Below are positions 1 through 14,500 of a stretch of DNA of 64,000 bases, piece after piece; within the stretch, counting starts at the first letter, position 1; each line of letters starts with the position of its first letter. The notes beneath the pieces were generated by a model. The model saw only the letters and a program-made list of their open reading frames with translations, made no database searches and was not told where the DNA came from. The position numbers were made by a program, and so were the translations under genes. Source of the stretch: Aplectana chamaeleonis (lineage: Eukaryota; Nematoda; Chromadorea; Rhabditida; Cosmocercidae); NCBI GenBank assembly GCA_029168955.1, contig JAPDOI010000040.1, forward strand, positions 2,034,501-2,098,500, in the 5' to 3' direction.

Positions 1-1860
1 GGTCTTGTGGCACCAAACAATGAGAGGGAGGTGGGCGGATCGAAGGAAAGTAGCTAGGCACTGTTATTGGTCGGCGTCACTGGTCGGTGAACCACAATAA
101 TGCTGCTTAGCCCTTCCGATTACATGAGAAACTGGTCCGCGCCGCGATTTCTGTAAGCCTTGATACCCTGGGATTAAATTATTAGAATAGAAATCCGACT
201 TGGTGTGTAAAAGTTTCACTTCTTGGAGGCTGTAAACTCATCCTGATTTTTGGTAAGGGGAGGTGAAAACCCTGGAAGCTTGAAAGTGCGAAGTTTTTAG
301 GGGTGAAAAATTAGGCGCGGACCAGTTCTTCCGGCAACGAGCCCTTTCCTCTGATCCGCCCAATCTTCTTCGCTTTTTGGCGCCGCAAGACGCTAATCGA
401 TTTGAGTACGACTTTCATCAGTTGAAGGTGATTTTTATCACTTAATTTCTTTGCTTTGCAGCTGTTTCTCATACATATCGACCAGATGGGGGAGACCAGT
501 ACGGCCGGTTTTCGGCCGACTATTACGGGGTCCTACTTAACTAAAGAACTGAGCAGATTTGCTTACAAAAATTCCGGCGTTTTGCGGCCTCGTTTGCTCG
601 CACAAAGCACCGTGCATTGTCACAAACTCACTTCAAAATTGGACGTAATTAAACTTTCAAGGAAAGTTCCGTGTTCCTTCGCTGTAAAGCGATTGCAATG
701 TTGTGAAAAAGCGTCTTTTTGACTCCAGTAATCCGCCGAAAATGTGTATTTCCTGCACAATTCCAGCCGATCACAGGACAAAAATGGCAAATTCCATCTA
801 TCCTGACCGATCCTGGAGAATTTAGACCGAGAAATATGCCACAAAATGCCTGCGTGCCGCATAATAAACAGCCGAATCAAATAGCCGCCAAATACCTCGC
901 CGCGAAATACCTGAGAAATAATGCGCTTTCCCGGCAGGTATGCGGCGCATTTCAGGGGCATGATTCAGATGGCAGCACCCTCCGTCGGTTCGCTTACTCA
1001 AACTTTGCAATCCAGTCTGATAGCGTTTTGAACTTATACGGATTTCGCAACAAAGCGAATGCAATGTTGTGTAAAAACGTTCTTTTTTGGCTCTGGCATC
1101 GTTGAATACCGCATTGACAGAAATCTGCGTCAGGGAAAAACTAAAAAATGGATGACGGCAATAGGGAATCCAATCGCACAAAGTGATTCGCAGTTGAGTT
1201 GTAGATCCAACTCGTACAGGTGAGACGTCGGTATGAAAATGGTAAGCCCATCTGTTTATGAATCCTAAGTAGTAGCTTTCTGTTGTCCGCAAAGCATATT
1301 TCATGCTATCGTAGGAGCGTTGAGTTGTGCAGTATGTTGTTTTTAAGTAGTCCGTGTAGCGAGGCTCGATGCATAGTCAAGCGTTAGTTGTTACCGTGAT
1401 TTTTCCTCTGTTCGGAAGTTAGTATTATAGCTCGGTCCGTACTCAAGATATATTGATGAATACTTGTCTCGTCGCCCCTTTGTTCGCACATTAGATGTCC
1501 AGGAGGAAAGCCACCACCAGCAAAACAAATTTAAGTTCAAATCAAATAAGTGAATTTATAGTTGTGCGTGTTGAGATAAATTGTTTTATACTTGTTCGAG
1601 GCGTTTAAGTTAGTTTTTAACTTGAGTAAAAAGTTCTGAGTAGGGGCAAGCCTACCTAAATAGTTCGAAAATCGGCAAATGGACGGCAAATTCAATTACC
1701 CGCGAACGCAAATTTTGAGTTAAATCTGAGACTTTGATCAAACTACCGTATACCCACCGCAACCAACAGTAATCCGTATAAAATCGGCAGACGGACCTCA
1801 GATTCGTGTTGAGCACATCAAATTGTGGTGAGCGCGAAGCGCTCATCAGATTTGGCTTTG
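1..1860. other. Left flank, no gene recognised
   Basis: No coding region or known element is recognised. Short open frames occur but lack recognisable motifs. A diverged internal duplication is visible: a stretch near 677-720 (containing GCAATGTTGTG followed by a purine run and CGTCTTTTT) resembles one near 1045-1090. It may be an old repeat. Confidence 0.4.
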
Positions 1861-1867
1861 ATCTCTT

Positions 1868-1891
1868 ACTCACTCACTCACTCACTCATCC
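1868..1891 (-). repeat. (TGAG)n tail of the first non-LTR retrotransposon
   Basis: On the minus strand about six tandem TGAG units follow within a few bases of the stop codon of the reverse transcriptase frame. Very short 3' untranslated regions ending in a simple repeat are typical of RTE-clade non-LTR retrotransposons. This marks the 3' end of the element at 1.9-4.9 kb. Confidence 0.7.
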
Positions 1892-1893
1892 CG

Positions 1894-4875
1894 TTAGCTG
1901 GCGTCTGGCGGAGCGGGATGACCTCTCAGCCAATACACTGCTGTGGGTGCCATGGGAGCTCGAGCGGCCTGAACGATACGCTTCCATTCAGAACGATTCG
2001 TAGCAATAGATCTAGCATTAAGGACACTGCATCGTTGTTTCTTCAGATCATCCTCGATTTGTTTCAGCCAAGTCTTTTTAGGGGCCGTTCGTTGGATCTT
2101 CCACTGCATTGGACGTTTCCTCCATAGCATGCTGTGCGGTAGTCGGCTCGCGTCCATTCTGCATACGTGTCCAAACCATCGCAACCGTCTGGTCTGGACT
2201 TGGTCCTCGATCGTGGGTTGCTGATCACATCGCTCCCTGATGATTTCGTTGCGTATGCGGTTACAAAGCGTAATACCGAGGATCTGGCGCAAGCATCGCA
2301 TCTGGAAGGACTCGGGTTTCCCCAGGTCCGACTTGAGCAGTGTCCACGTTTCCGAGCCGTATAATAGAATAGGAATAATCAATGCTCGGAAAAGCCGAAT
2401 CTTCGTCGCCATCGATACGTTGGCTTTCTTCCACAGACACCAGCCAAGCGAAGCAAAAGCGGTAGAAGCCTGTCCGATTCTGCTGTGGATCTCCATCGTT
2501 GCTGCCACCTTCTTCTCCTGTACTACTGATCCAAGGTACTTAAAGTCCTTCACTTGCTGGAGTTCAACTCCTTCGAAGAGCACAGAGGCGTGCGACCCAT
2601 CTGATGTCATGACTTTCGTCTTATCCTTATTGATTCGTAAGCCATATGAGTTCGCAATCAACGCTATGTTACCAATTAAATACGCCGCCTCAGCATCGGT
2701 ATCCGCGAACACAGCACTATTATCCGCAAAAATCAAGTCCGTCACGTAATCATTGGTACCGTACTGGACGCCTCTTTTGTTTTCAAAGGCCTTTCTCATG
2801 ATGGCATCGATCACGGTATTGAAAAGTAGCGGCGAAATGACATCCCCCCGACGTGCACCAGCGTTGATAGTAAATTCTTCATACAGCCTATCTCCGATGC
2901 GAATGCAACAAGTTGATCCATTGTATGTTTCCTGAAGCAGCTTCACTATCTTCTTCGGCATGTGTTCGCATTCAAGTGATCTCCATAAAGCCGGCCAGTA
3001 AAGGCAATCGAATGCTGACTTGAAGTCGATAAACACGATGACAACACGTTTACCGCAACGGATCCTTTCTTTCAGGAGCTGACGCAAAGCGAAAATTTGG
3101 TCGCTGCAGCTACGGCCCGGTCAAAATCCTGCTTGTTCTTCACGGCTGGTTTGTTCTCGATGTCGCTAAAGTCTGCTCTGAATGATCCTGTTGAAGACTT
3201 TTCCAACAATCGATAAGAGACTTATTCCGCGATAGTTGTGACAGTCCCTCGCGTCACCTTTTTTGTGGATAGGCACGATGATACCACGCTTCAAAGTGAC
3301 TGGTATATTCTCTGAGTCCCAAATGAGCTTAATCAGCTTATGAAGTTGACCCAAGAGAATGTCTCCACCAGCTTTGAATGCCTCAGCAGTTATGTTGTCC
3401 ACGCCCGACGCCCTGCCGTTCTTCAGAGACTTGACCGCTCGTCTCACTTCTTCCACAGAAGGTACTGGATCCAAAGCGGCTTCGTGCGGCACTTGCAATA
3501 GAGGCGATTCGACAATTGGTCCCCGTGGTGCGTCGTGATTGTAAAGGTCTCTGAAGAACTGTCTCCATCGCTGAAGACGTTCGTCTGCAGTGCGCACGAA
3601 CCTGCCGTCCGAGTTTCTGATGCCATCGCTAACGGGCTTAGTCTTCTTCCTGGGACGCTTGAGCCTACGGTAAAGTGAGCGGTAGTCATGCTTAACAGCA
3701 GACTCCTCCATTTCGTCGGCTATCCTATTCCAATACGATTCTCGTTCCGCCTTTAACCTGCCTCGAAGTTCTTTACACAGCTCCCGATACCGATTGAAAT
3801 TAGACAGTTTCGCTTGCTTCCGCTCGTCTATGGGGCGAATAGACTCATCCGATATCCATTGTTGCGTCCGCTGGCGGGTGACAGGGCACAGTGGCTCGGC
3901 GCATTCCAGGATGACGTCCGTTGTCTGCCTCTCCTGTTCATCCACTGAATCAGTTTCAGCTAACAAGGCAAAACGGTTCGACAGTGCGACTTGAAACGCC
4001 TCCTTCGCATTGGGTGCCATAAGACGCGACCAATCGAATCTTCTTCTGGGAGGCTTCACACGCCTAGCTCGCTGCAACCAAAGCTTCTCCAATGCACGCA
4101 GGAGATAGTGGTCCGAGCCGCAGTCAGCGCCTCTCATAGCGCGCACGTCGTTCAATGACGACCTGAAACGTGAATTTATCAGCGCGTAGTCTAGCGTGGC
4201 CACGTCTTTTCCAATAGGGTTCCTCCACGTCAACTGATGTTTCCTACGGTGTTGAAAGTGAGTGTTCCCAATGAGAAGTCCATTGAACGCAGCGAAAGAG
4301 AGTAGACGCAGTCCATTGTTATTCAATTCACCAACTCCAAATCTGCCCATGACTTCTTCCCATCCTGATCTATCCCTGCCGGCACGTGCGTTGAAATCTC
4401 CTGCAACCATGATGAGATCAGACCTTGGAATAGAATTCAGCGCATCTTGAAGTTGAGCGTAGAAATCCTTTTCGGCTCCTTTTCGGCTTCGCAGCTCGGT
4501 TCCGTAGGCGCATAGACGGCCACGATGTGTGTCTTGACAGTTCCGCACAATGTGAGAATAGCGACCCTGCTAGAAATCGGCTCGAATGAAAGAACACATC
4601 CAGCTTCACGATTGCTCAGCATGAATCCAACGCCTTGGTGATGTTCGTCGCTACCGGAGTAAAACAACGTCATCATCTCGTTACTGTCGGGCACTTGGAC
4701 GGTCATTGTTCCGCATCCACTTATCCTGAGCTCGGACAGTGCAGCAACCGATATTCCGTTCATGGACAATTCTCTTGCGATAATCTCCTTTTGCCCAACG
4801 TGGTGCGCCGTTCGAACGTTCCATGCTCAAATTCGCACCTCCTTCTTCGGTGCCACAAATCGTCTCCTGTTCTGG
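1894..4875 (-). pseudogene. Non-LTR retrotransposon endonuclease-reverse transcriptase (RTE/CR1-like), degenerate
   Basis: This is the single polyprotein of a non-LTR retrotransposon: an apurinic-type endonuclease that nicks the target, followed by a reverse transcriptase. In order on the minus strand: endonuclease start (AWNVRT, near 4820), a catalytic GDFNARAG block (near 4420), the endonuclease end SDHYLL (near 4120), a linker, then RT motifs with HKKGDARDCHNYRGISLL (near 3250), FIDFKSAFD (near 3030), SPLLFN and FADN (near 2720), and a C-terminal RRLRWFGHVCRMD block (near 2170). Damage is visible: an in-frame TGA at 4827-4829, a frameshift near 4490-4505, and in-frame stops at 3166-3168 and 3121-3123; the frame is otherwise continuous through those two stops. 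The RT metal-binding pair, normally [YF]ADD, reads FADN. The start is uncertain because the N-terminal end is damaged. Assignment to the endonuclease-RT class is firm; the clade (RTE rather than CR1) is inferred from the short 3' end and tail. Confidence 0.88.
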
Positions 4876-5559
4876 CCAGCAGCATTCTTCTCACCAGCAC
4901 CCTGGTACCCCAGTGCTGGCGCATCGGCTGCCCCGGATGCGGTAGCTTTATTGCGATATCCTAAGAGACTCTCCATGGTCCTACATGAGGTTTTCCAACC
5001 CGTCGGTAGAAAGGGCCAACCCTCCTCCTTTCACATCCGGGCTTGGGACCGAGATCACCTATTCATACTGTCACCAGAAAAATAAGCTGTACATCATTCG
5101 AAGGATCTAATCAATATACAAATCTGAGCCAAGTTTTATTGCAATTGGTCGCCGCTCTCAAAAGATATGGCGCCTCACATGTCGCAAAATTTTTCTCCGC
5201 CTCCGCCCGTCACATTTCATTTTTTGGGCGGCGTGTACCGAATTGCTTGAAACTTGGAGACCAGACGTAATCGTGCACGAGAATGCCAGAAATAATCCGC
5301 GACACTCATCATTTTCTACTCCTGGACCACTTACAGGCGGCTCAAACATAGAAACCGGCCTCTCAATATTAGTTCATAAAAATGACGGGTTTTTCGTTAT
5401 CAGTCATTGCTTTCTTGAAGAGCCCATATAAATACCTTGCTCTCTAAGGTAGTATACTCTACACGTCTGGATCGGAAGAGGGCGGTGGTGCGGGAGGGGT
5501 GTTTCTAGACGAGGCCCGTGTTCGTACCATGCACACCATCGATAAGAACGCGTCGCAGG
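4876..5559. other. 5' side of the retrotransposon and spacer before the minisatellite
   Basis: No gene. The stretch 4876-5060 probably includes the 5' untranslated part of the element below it, read on the minus strand, but no 5' boundary or target duplication is visible. The segment 5450-5560 is GC-richer and leads directly into the first recognisable minisatellite units. Confidence 0.35.
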
Positions 5560-8500
5560 GTGTGCTGGAGGTCAGGTAACTATGCAGGACCGCAACAGGA
5601 GTATGCAGGACGTCATGGAACTATAGCAGGACCTCAGTAGGGGTGTGCAGGACGCCCTAGAATGTGTGCAACACTTCAGTAGGAGTGGGCAGGACATCAT
5701 GGGACGTGTTCTGGACCGCAGTAGGGGTGTGCAAGATGTCATGGAATGTGTGCAGAACCCCAGTAGGGATGTGCAGAACATCATGGGACGTGTTCAGGAC
5801 CCCAGTAGGGGTGTGCAGGACATTATGAGACGTGTGCAGGACCCCAGTAGGGATGTGCAGGATGTCATGGTATGTGTGCAGACCTCAGTAGGGGTGTGCA
5901 GGACATCATGGGACGTGTGCAGCACCGCAGTAGGGGTGTGCAGGATGTCATGGAATGTGTGCAGGACCTCAGTAGGGGTGTGCAGGACATCATGGGGCGT
6001 GTGCAGGACCGCAGTACGGGTGTGCAGTATGTTATGTAATGTGTGCAGGACGTCGTAGAATGTGTGTAGAGCCTCAGTAGGAATGTGCAGGACATCATGG
6101 GACGTGTGCAGGACCGCAGTAGAGGTGTACAAGATGTCATGGAATGTGTGCAGGACATCATGGGACGTGTGCAGAACCGCAGTAGGGGTGTGCAGGATGT
6201 CATGAAATGTGTGCAGAACCTCAGTAGGAGTGTGCTGGACATCATGGGACGTGTGCAGGACCGCAGTAGGGGTGTGCAGTATGTCATGGAATGTGTGCAG
6301 GACGTCGTAGAATGTGTGTAGGACCTCAGTAGGAGTGTGCAGGACATCATGGGACGTGTGCAGAACCGCAATAGGGGTGTGCAGGATGTCATGGAATGTG
6401 TGCAGGACCTCAGTAGGAGTGTGCTGGACATCATGGGACGTGTGCAGGACCGCAGTAGTGGTGTGCAGTATGTCATGGAATGTGTGCAGGACGTCGTAGA
6501 ATGTGTGCAGGACCTCAGTAGGAGTGTGCAGGACATCATGGGACGTGTGCAGGACCGCAATAGGGGTGTGCAGGATATCATGGAATGTGTGCAGGACGTT
6601 GTAGAATATGTGTAGGATCTCAATAGTAATGTGCAGGACATCATGGGACGTATGCAGGACCGCAGTAGGGGTGTGCAGGATGTCATGGTATGTGTGCAGG
6701 ACCTCAATAGGAGTGTGCAGGACATCATGGGACGTGTGCAGGACCGCAGTAGGGATGTGCAGGACATCATGGAACATGTTCAGGACCCCAGTAGGGGTGT
6801 GCAGGACGTCATGGAATTGGTGGTGGATCTCAGTAGTGGTTTGCAGGACATCATGGGACAAGTTCAGGACCCCAGTAGGTGTGTGCAGGACGTCATGGAA
6901 TTTGTGGTGGATCTCAGTAGGGGTTTGCAGAACATCATGGGACGTGTGCAGAACCGCAGTAGGGGTGTGCAGAATGTCATGAAATGTGTGCAGAACCTCA
7001 GTAGGAGTGTGCTGGACATCATGGGACGTGTGCAGGACCGCAGTAGGGGTGTGCAGTATGTCATGGAATGTGTGCAGGACGTCGTAGAATGTGTGCAGGA
7101 CCCCAGTAGGAGTGTGCAGGACATCATGGGACGTGTGCAGAACCGCAATAGGGGTGTGCAGGATGTCATATTATGTGTGCAGGGCCTCAATAGGAGTGTG
7201 CAGGACATCATGGGACGTGTGCAGGACCGCAGTAGGAGTGGGCAGGACGCCCTAGAATGTGTGCAGGACTTCAGTAGGAGTGGGCAGGACATCATGGGAC
7301 GTGTGCAAGACCGCAGTAGGGGTGTGCAAGATGTCATGGAATGTGCGCAGTACCTTAGTAGGAGTGTGCAGGACATCATGGGACGTGTTCAGGACCGCAG
7401 TAAGGGTGTGCAGGACATCATGGGACGTGTGCAGGACCCCATTGGGATGCCACGATGTCATGGTATGTGTGTGCAGACCTCAGTAGGAGTGTGCAGGACA
7501 TCATGAGACGTGTGCAGGACTGCAGTAGGGATGTGCAGGATGTCATTAAATGTGTGCAGGACCTCAGTAGGAGTGTGCAGGACATCATGGGGCGTGTGCA
7601 GGACCGCAGTAGGGGTGTGCAGGATGTCATGGAATGTGTGCAGGATGTCACGGAATGTGTGCAGACCTCAGTAGGGTTGGGCAGGACATCATGGGACGTG
7701 TGCAGGATGTCATGGAACGTGTGCGGGACCTCAGTTGTAGTGTGCAGAACATCGTGGGACGTGTGCAGGACCGCAGTAGGGGTGTGCAAGATGTCATGGA
7801 ATGTGTGCAGTACCTTAGTAGGAGTGTGCAGGACATCATAGGACGTGTGCAGAACCGCAGTAGGGATGTGCTGGATGTCATTAAATGTGTGCAGGACCTC
7901 AGTATGGATGTGCAGGTCATCATGGGGCGTGTGCAGGACCGCAGCAGGAGTGTGCAGGATGTCATGGAATGTGTTCAGGACGTCGTAGAATGTGTGGAGG
8001 ACCTCAGTAGGGTGTGCAGGGACATCATGGGACGTGTGCAGGACCGCAATAGGGGTGTGCAGGATGTCATGGTATGTGTGCAGACCTCAGTAGGGGTGTG
8101 CAGGGCATCATGGGACGTGTGCAGGACCGCAGTAGTGGTGTGCAGTATGTCATGTAATGTGTGCGGGACGTCGTAGAATGTGTGTAGAGCCTCAGTAGGA
8201 ATGTGCAGGACATCATGGGACGTGTTCAGGACCGCAGTAGGGGTGTGCAGGATGTCATGGAATGTGTGCAGGACCTCAGTAGGGTTGAGCAGGACATCAT
8301 GGGACGTGTGCAGGACCGCAGTAGAGGTGTGCAAGATGTCATGGAATGTGTGCAGGACCTTAGTAAGAGTGTGCAGGACATCATGGGACGTGTGCAGAAC
8401 CGCAGTAGAGGTGTGCAGGATGTCACGAAATGTGTGCAGAACCTCAGTAGGAGTGTGCAGGACATCATGGGACGTGTGCAGGACCGCAGTAGGGGTGTGC

Positions 8501-11500
8501 AGTATGTCATGGAATGTGTGCAGGACGTCGTAGAATGTGTGCAGGACCCCAGTAGAAGTGTGCAGGACATCATGGGACGTGTTCAGGACCGCAGTAGGGG
8601 TGTGCAGGATGTCATGGAATGTGCGCAGGACCTCAAAAGGAGTGTGCAGAACATCATGGGACGTGTGCAGGACCGCGGTAGGGTTGTGCAGGACATCATG
8701 GGACGTGTTCAGGACCACAGTAGGGGTGTGCAAGATGTCATGGAATGTGTGCAAACCTCAGTAGGGTTGAGCAGGACATCATGGGACGTGTGCAGGACCG
8801 CAGTAGGGGTGTGCGGGATGTCATGAAATGTGTGCAGGACCTCAGTTGTAGTGTGCAGGACATCATGGGACGTGTGCAGAACCGCAGTAGGGGTGTGCGG
8901 GATGTCATGGGAATGTGTGCAGTACCAGAAGAGGGATGTGCTGGATGTCATCAAATGTGTGCAGGACCTCAGTATGGATGTGCAGGTCATCATGGGGCGT
9001 GTGCACGACCGCAGTACGGGTGTGCAGGATGTCATGGAATGTGTTCAGGACCTCAGTGGTAGTGTGCAGGACATCATGGGACGTGTTCAGGACCGCAGTA
9101 AGGGTGTGCAGGACAGGATGTGCAGGATGTCATGGTATGTGTGCAGACCTCAGTAGGGGTGTGCAGGACATAATGGGACGTGTGCAGAACCGCAGTAGGG
9201 GTGTGCAGGATGTCATGAAATGTGTGCAGAACCTCAGTAGGAGTGTGCTGGACATCATGGGACGTGTGCAGGACCGCAGTAGGGGTGTGCAGTATGTCAT
9301 GGAATGTGTGCAGGACGTCATGGAATTTGTGGTGGATCTCAGTAGGGGTTTGCAGAACATCATGGGACGTATGCAGGACCGCAATAGGGGTGTGCAGGAT
9401 GTCATATTATGTGTGCAGGGCCTCAATAGGAGTGTGCAGGACATCATGGGACGTGTGCAGGACCGCAGTAGGAGTGGGCAGGACGCCCTAGAATGTGTGC
9501 AGGACTTCAGTAGGAGTGGGCAGGACATCATGGGACGTGTTCTGGACCGCAGTAGGGGTGTGCAAGATGTCATGGAATGTGTGCAGAACCCCAGTAGGGA
9601 TGTGCAGAACATCATGGGACGTGTTCAGGACCCCAGTAGGGGTGTGCAGGACATCATGAGACGTGTGCGGGACCCCAATTGGGATGTGCAGGATGTCATG
9701 GTATGTGTGCAGACCTCAGTAGGGGTGTGCAGGACATCATGGGACGTGTGCAGGACTGCAGTAGGGGTGTGCAGGATGTCATGGAATGTGTGCAGGACCT
9801 CAGTAGGAGTGTGCGGGACCGCAATAGGGGTGCATAGGATGTCATGATATGTGTGCAGGACCTCAGTAGGGGTGTGCAGGACATCATGGGGCGTGTGCAG
9901 GACCGCAGTACGGGTGTGCAGTATGTCATGTAATGTGTGCAGGACGTCGTAGAATGTGTGTAGAGCCTCAGTAGGAATGTGCAGGACATCATGGGACGTG
10001 TTCAGGACCGCAGTAGGAGTGTGCAGGATGTCATGGAATGTGCGCAGGACCTCAATAGGAGTGTGCAGAACATCATGGGACGTGTGCAGGACCGCAGTAG
10101 AGGTGTACAAGATGTCATGGAATGTGTGCAGGAATTCAGTAAGAGTGTGCAGGACATCATGGGACGTGTGCAGAACCGCAGTAGGGGTGTGCAGGATGTC
10201 ATGAAATGTGTGCAGAACCTCAGTAGGAGTGTGCTGGACATCATGGGACGTGTGCAGGACCGCAGTAGGGGTGTGCAGTATGTCATGGAATGTGTGCAGG
10301 ACGTCGTAGAATGTGTGGAGGACCTCAGTAGGAGTGTGCAGGGCATCATGGGACGTGTGCAGAACCGCAATAGGGGTGTGCAGGATGTCATGTAATGTGT
10401 GCAGGACCTCAGTAGGAGTGTGCTGGACATCATGGGACGTGTGCAGGACCGCAGTACTGGTGTGCAGTATGTCATGGAATGTGTGCAGGACGTCGTAGAA
10501 TGTGTGTAGGACCTCATGGGAGTGCCTGCAAGTGTGCAAGACATCATGGGACGTGTGCATGACCGCAGTAGGGGTGTGCAGGATGTCATGGAATGTGTGC
10601 AGGACCTCAATAGGAGTGTGCAGGACATCATGGGACGTGTGCAGGACCGCAGTAGGGGTGTGCAGGATGTCATGGAATGTGTGCAGGATGTCATGGAATG
10701 TGTGAAGGACCTCAGTAGGGGTTTGCAGAACATCATGGGACGTGTGCAGGACCGCAGTAGGGGTGTGCAGGATGTCATGGAGATGTGTGCAGGACCTCAG
10801 TAGGGGTGTGTAGGACATCATGGGACGTGTGCAGGACCGCAGTAGGGGTGTGCAGGATGTCATGGAATGTGTGCAGGACCTCGGTAGATGGCTGCAGGAC
10901 ATCATGGGACGTGTGCAGGACCGCAGTTGAGGTGTGCACGATGTCATGGAATGTGTGAAGGACCTCAGTAGGAGTTTATAGGACATCATGGGACGTGTTC
11001 AGGACCTCAGTAGGGGTATGCGGGATGTCATGGAATGTGTGCAGGACCTCGGTAGGAGTGTATAGGACATCATGGGACGTGTTCAGGACCGCAGTGGGGG
11101 TGTGCAGGATGTCATGGAATGTGTGCAGGACCTTAGTAAGAGTGTGCAGGACATCATGGGACGTGTGCAGGACCGCAGTAGGGGTGTGCAAGATGTCATG
11201 GAATGTGTGCAGAACACCAGTAGGGATGTGCAGAACATCATGGGACGTGTTCAGGACCGCAGTAGGGGTGTGCAGTATGTCATGGAATGTGTGCAGGACG
11301 TCGTAGAATGTGTGCAGGACCCCAGTAGGAGTGTGCAGGACATCATGGGACGTGTGCAGAACCGCAATTGGGATGTGCATGATGTCACGGTATGTGTGCA
11401 GACCTCAGTAGGGGTGTGCAGGACATCATGGGACGTGTGCAGGACTGCAGTAGGGGTGTGCAGGATGTCATGGAATGTGTGCAGGACCTCAGTAGGAGTG

Positions 11501-14500
11501 TGCAGGACATCATGGGACGTGTGCAGGACCGCAGTAGGTGTGCAGATGTCATGGAATGTGCAGGACCTCAGTAGGAGTGTGCAGGACATCATGGGACGTG
11601 TGCAGGACCGCAGTAGGGGTGTGCAGGATGTCATGGAATGTGTGCAGGACTGTGTAATGTGTGCAGGATGTCAGTGGCATGTGGCAGGACCTCCCAGCAG
11701 GGAAGTGCAGGACATCATGGGACGTATGCAGGACCGCAGTAGGGGTGTGCAGGATGTCATGGTATGTGTGCAGGACCTCAATAGGAGTGTGCAGGACATC
11801 ATGGGACGTGTGCAGAACCGCAGTAGGGATGTGCAGGACATCACGGGACATGTTCAGGACCCCAGTAGGGGTGTGCAGGACGTCATGGAATTTGTGGTGG
11901 ATCTCAGTAGGGGTTTGCAGAACATCATGGGACGTGTGCAGAACCGCAGTAGGGGTTGCAGAATGTCATGAAATGTGTGCAGAACCTCAGTAGGAGTGCG
12001 CTGGACATCATGGGACGTGTGCAGGACCGCAGTAGGGGTGTGCAGTATGTCATGGAATGTGTGCAGGACGTCATGGAATTTGTGGTGGATCTCAGTAGGG
12101 GTTTGCAGAACATCATGGGACGTATGCAGGACCGCAGTAGGGGTGTGCAGGATGTCATGGTATGTGTGCAGGACCTCAATAGGAGTGTGCAGGACATCAT
12201 GGGACGTGTGCAGGACCGCAGTACGGGTGGGCAGGTCGTCATGGAATGTGTGCAGAACCTCAGTAGGAGTGTGCAGGACATCATGGGACGTGTTCTGGAC
12301 CGCAGTAGGGGTGTGCAGGATGTCATGGTATGTGTGCAGGACCTCAATAGGAGTGTGCAGGACATCATGGGACGTGTGCAGGACCGCAGTAGGGATGTGC
12401 AGGACATCATGGGACATGTGCAGGACCCCAATTGGGATGTGCAGGATGTCATGGTATGTGTGCAGACCTCAGTAGGGGTGTGCAGGACATCATGGGACGT
12501 GTGCAGGACTGCAGTAGGGGTGTGCAGGATGTCATGGAATGTGTGCAGGACCTCAGTTTTAGTGTGCAGGACATCATGGGACGTGTGCAGGACCGCAGTA
12601 GGGGTGTGCGGGATGTCATGAAATGTGTGCAGAACCTCAGTAGGGTTGTGCTGGACATCATAGGACGTGTGCAGAACTGCAGTAGGGATGTGCTGGATGT
12701 CATCAAATGTGTGCAGGACCTCAGTATGGATGTGCAGGTCATCATGGGGCGTGTGCACGACCGCAGTACGGGTGTGCAGGATGTCATGGAATGTGTGCAG
12801 GACGTCGTAGAATGTGTGTAGAGCCTCAGTAGGAATGTGCAGGACATCATGGGACGTGTTCAGGACCGCAGTAGGGGTGTGCAGGATGTCATGGAATGTG
12901 TGCAGGACCTCAGTAGGGGTGTGCAGGACATCATGGGACGTGTGCAGGACCGCAGTAGAGGTGTACAAGATGTCATGGAATGTGTGCAGGAATTCAGTAA
13001 GAGTGTGCAGGACATCATGGGACGTGTGCAGAACCGCAGTAGGGGTGTGCAGGATGTCATGAAATGTGTGCAGAACCTCAGTAGGAGTGTGCTGGACATC
13101 ATGGGACGTGTGCAGGACCGCAGTAGGGGTGTGCAGTATGTCATGGAATGTGTGCAGGACGTCGTAGAATGTGTGGAGGACCTCAGTAGGAGTGTGCAGG
13201 GCATCATGGGACGTGTGCAGAACCGCAATAGGGGTGTGCAGGATGTCATGGAATGTGTGCAGGACCTCAGTAGGAGTGTGCTGGACATCATGGGACGTGT
13301 GCAGGACCGCAGTAGTTGTGTGCAGTATGTCATGGAATGTGTGCAGGACGTCGTAGAATGTGTGCAGGACCTCAGTAGGAGTGTGCAGGACATCATGGGA
13401 CGTGTGCAGGACCGCAATAGGGGTGTGCAGGATGTCATGGTATGTGTGCAGGACCTCAATAGGAGTGTGCAGGACATCATGGGACGTGTGCAGAACCGCA
13501 GTAGGGATGTGCAGGACATCATGGACATGCTCAGGACCTCAGTAGGGGTGTGCAGGACATCATGGGACGTGTGCATTTGTGGTGGATCTCAGTAGGAGTG
13601 TGCAGGACATCATGGGACGTGTGCAGAACCGCAGTAGGGGTTGCAGATTGTCATGAAATGTGTGCAGAACCTCAGTAGGAGTGCGCTGGACATCATGGGA
13701 CGTGTGCAGGACCGCAGTAGGGGTGTGCAGTATGTCATGGAATGTGTGCAGGACGTCATGGAATTTGTGGTGGATCTCAGTAGGGGTTTGCAGAACATCA
13801 TGGGACGTATGCAGGACCGCAGTAGGGGTTGGCAGGATGTCATATTATGTGTGCAGGGCCTCAATAGGAGTGTGCAGGACATCATGCAACGTGTGCAGGA
13901 CCGCAGTAGGAGTGGGCAGGACGCCCTAGAATGTGTGCAGGACATCAGTAGGAGTGGGCAGGACATCATGGGACGTGTTCTGGACCGCAGTAGGGGTGTG
14001 CAAGATGTCATGAAATGTGTGCAGAACCTCAGTAGGAGTGTGCTGGACATCATGGGACGTGTGCAGGACCGCAGTAGGGGTGTGCAGTATGTCATGAAAT
14101 GGGTGCAGGACGTCGTAGAATGTGTGAAGTACCTTAGTATGAGTGTGCAGGACATCATGGGACGTGTTCAGGACCGCAGTAGGGGTGTGCAGGATGTCAT
14201 GGAATGTGTGCAGGACCTCAGTAGAATTGTGCAGGGCATCATGGAACTAGCGCAGGACTGCAGTAGGGGTGTGCAAGATGTCATGGAATGTGTTCAGGAC
14301 CGCAGTAGGGTTGTGCAGGACATCATGGGACGTGTTCAGGACCGCAGTAGGGGTGTGCAAGATGTCATGGAATGTGTGCAGTACCTTAGTAGGAGTGTGC
14401 AGGACATCATGGGACGTGTTCAGGACCGCAGTAGGGGTGTGCAGGATGTCATGGAATGTGTGCAGGACCCTAGTAGGGATGTGCAGGGTGTCATGGAATA

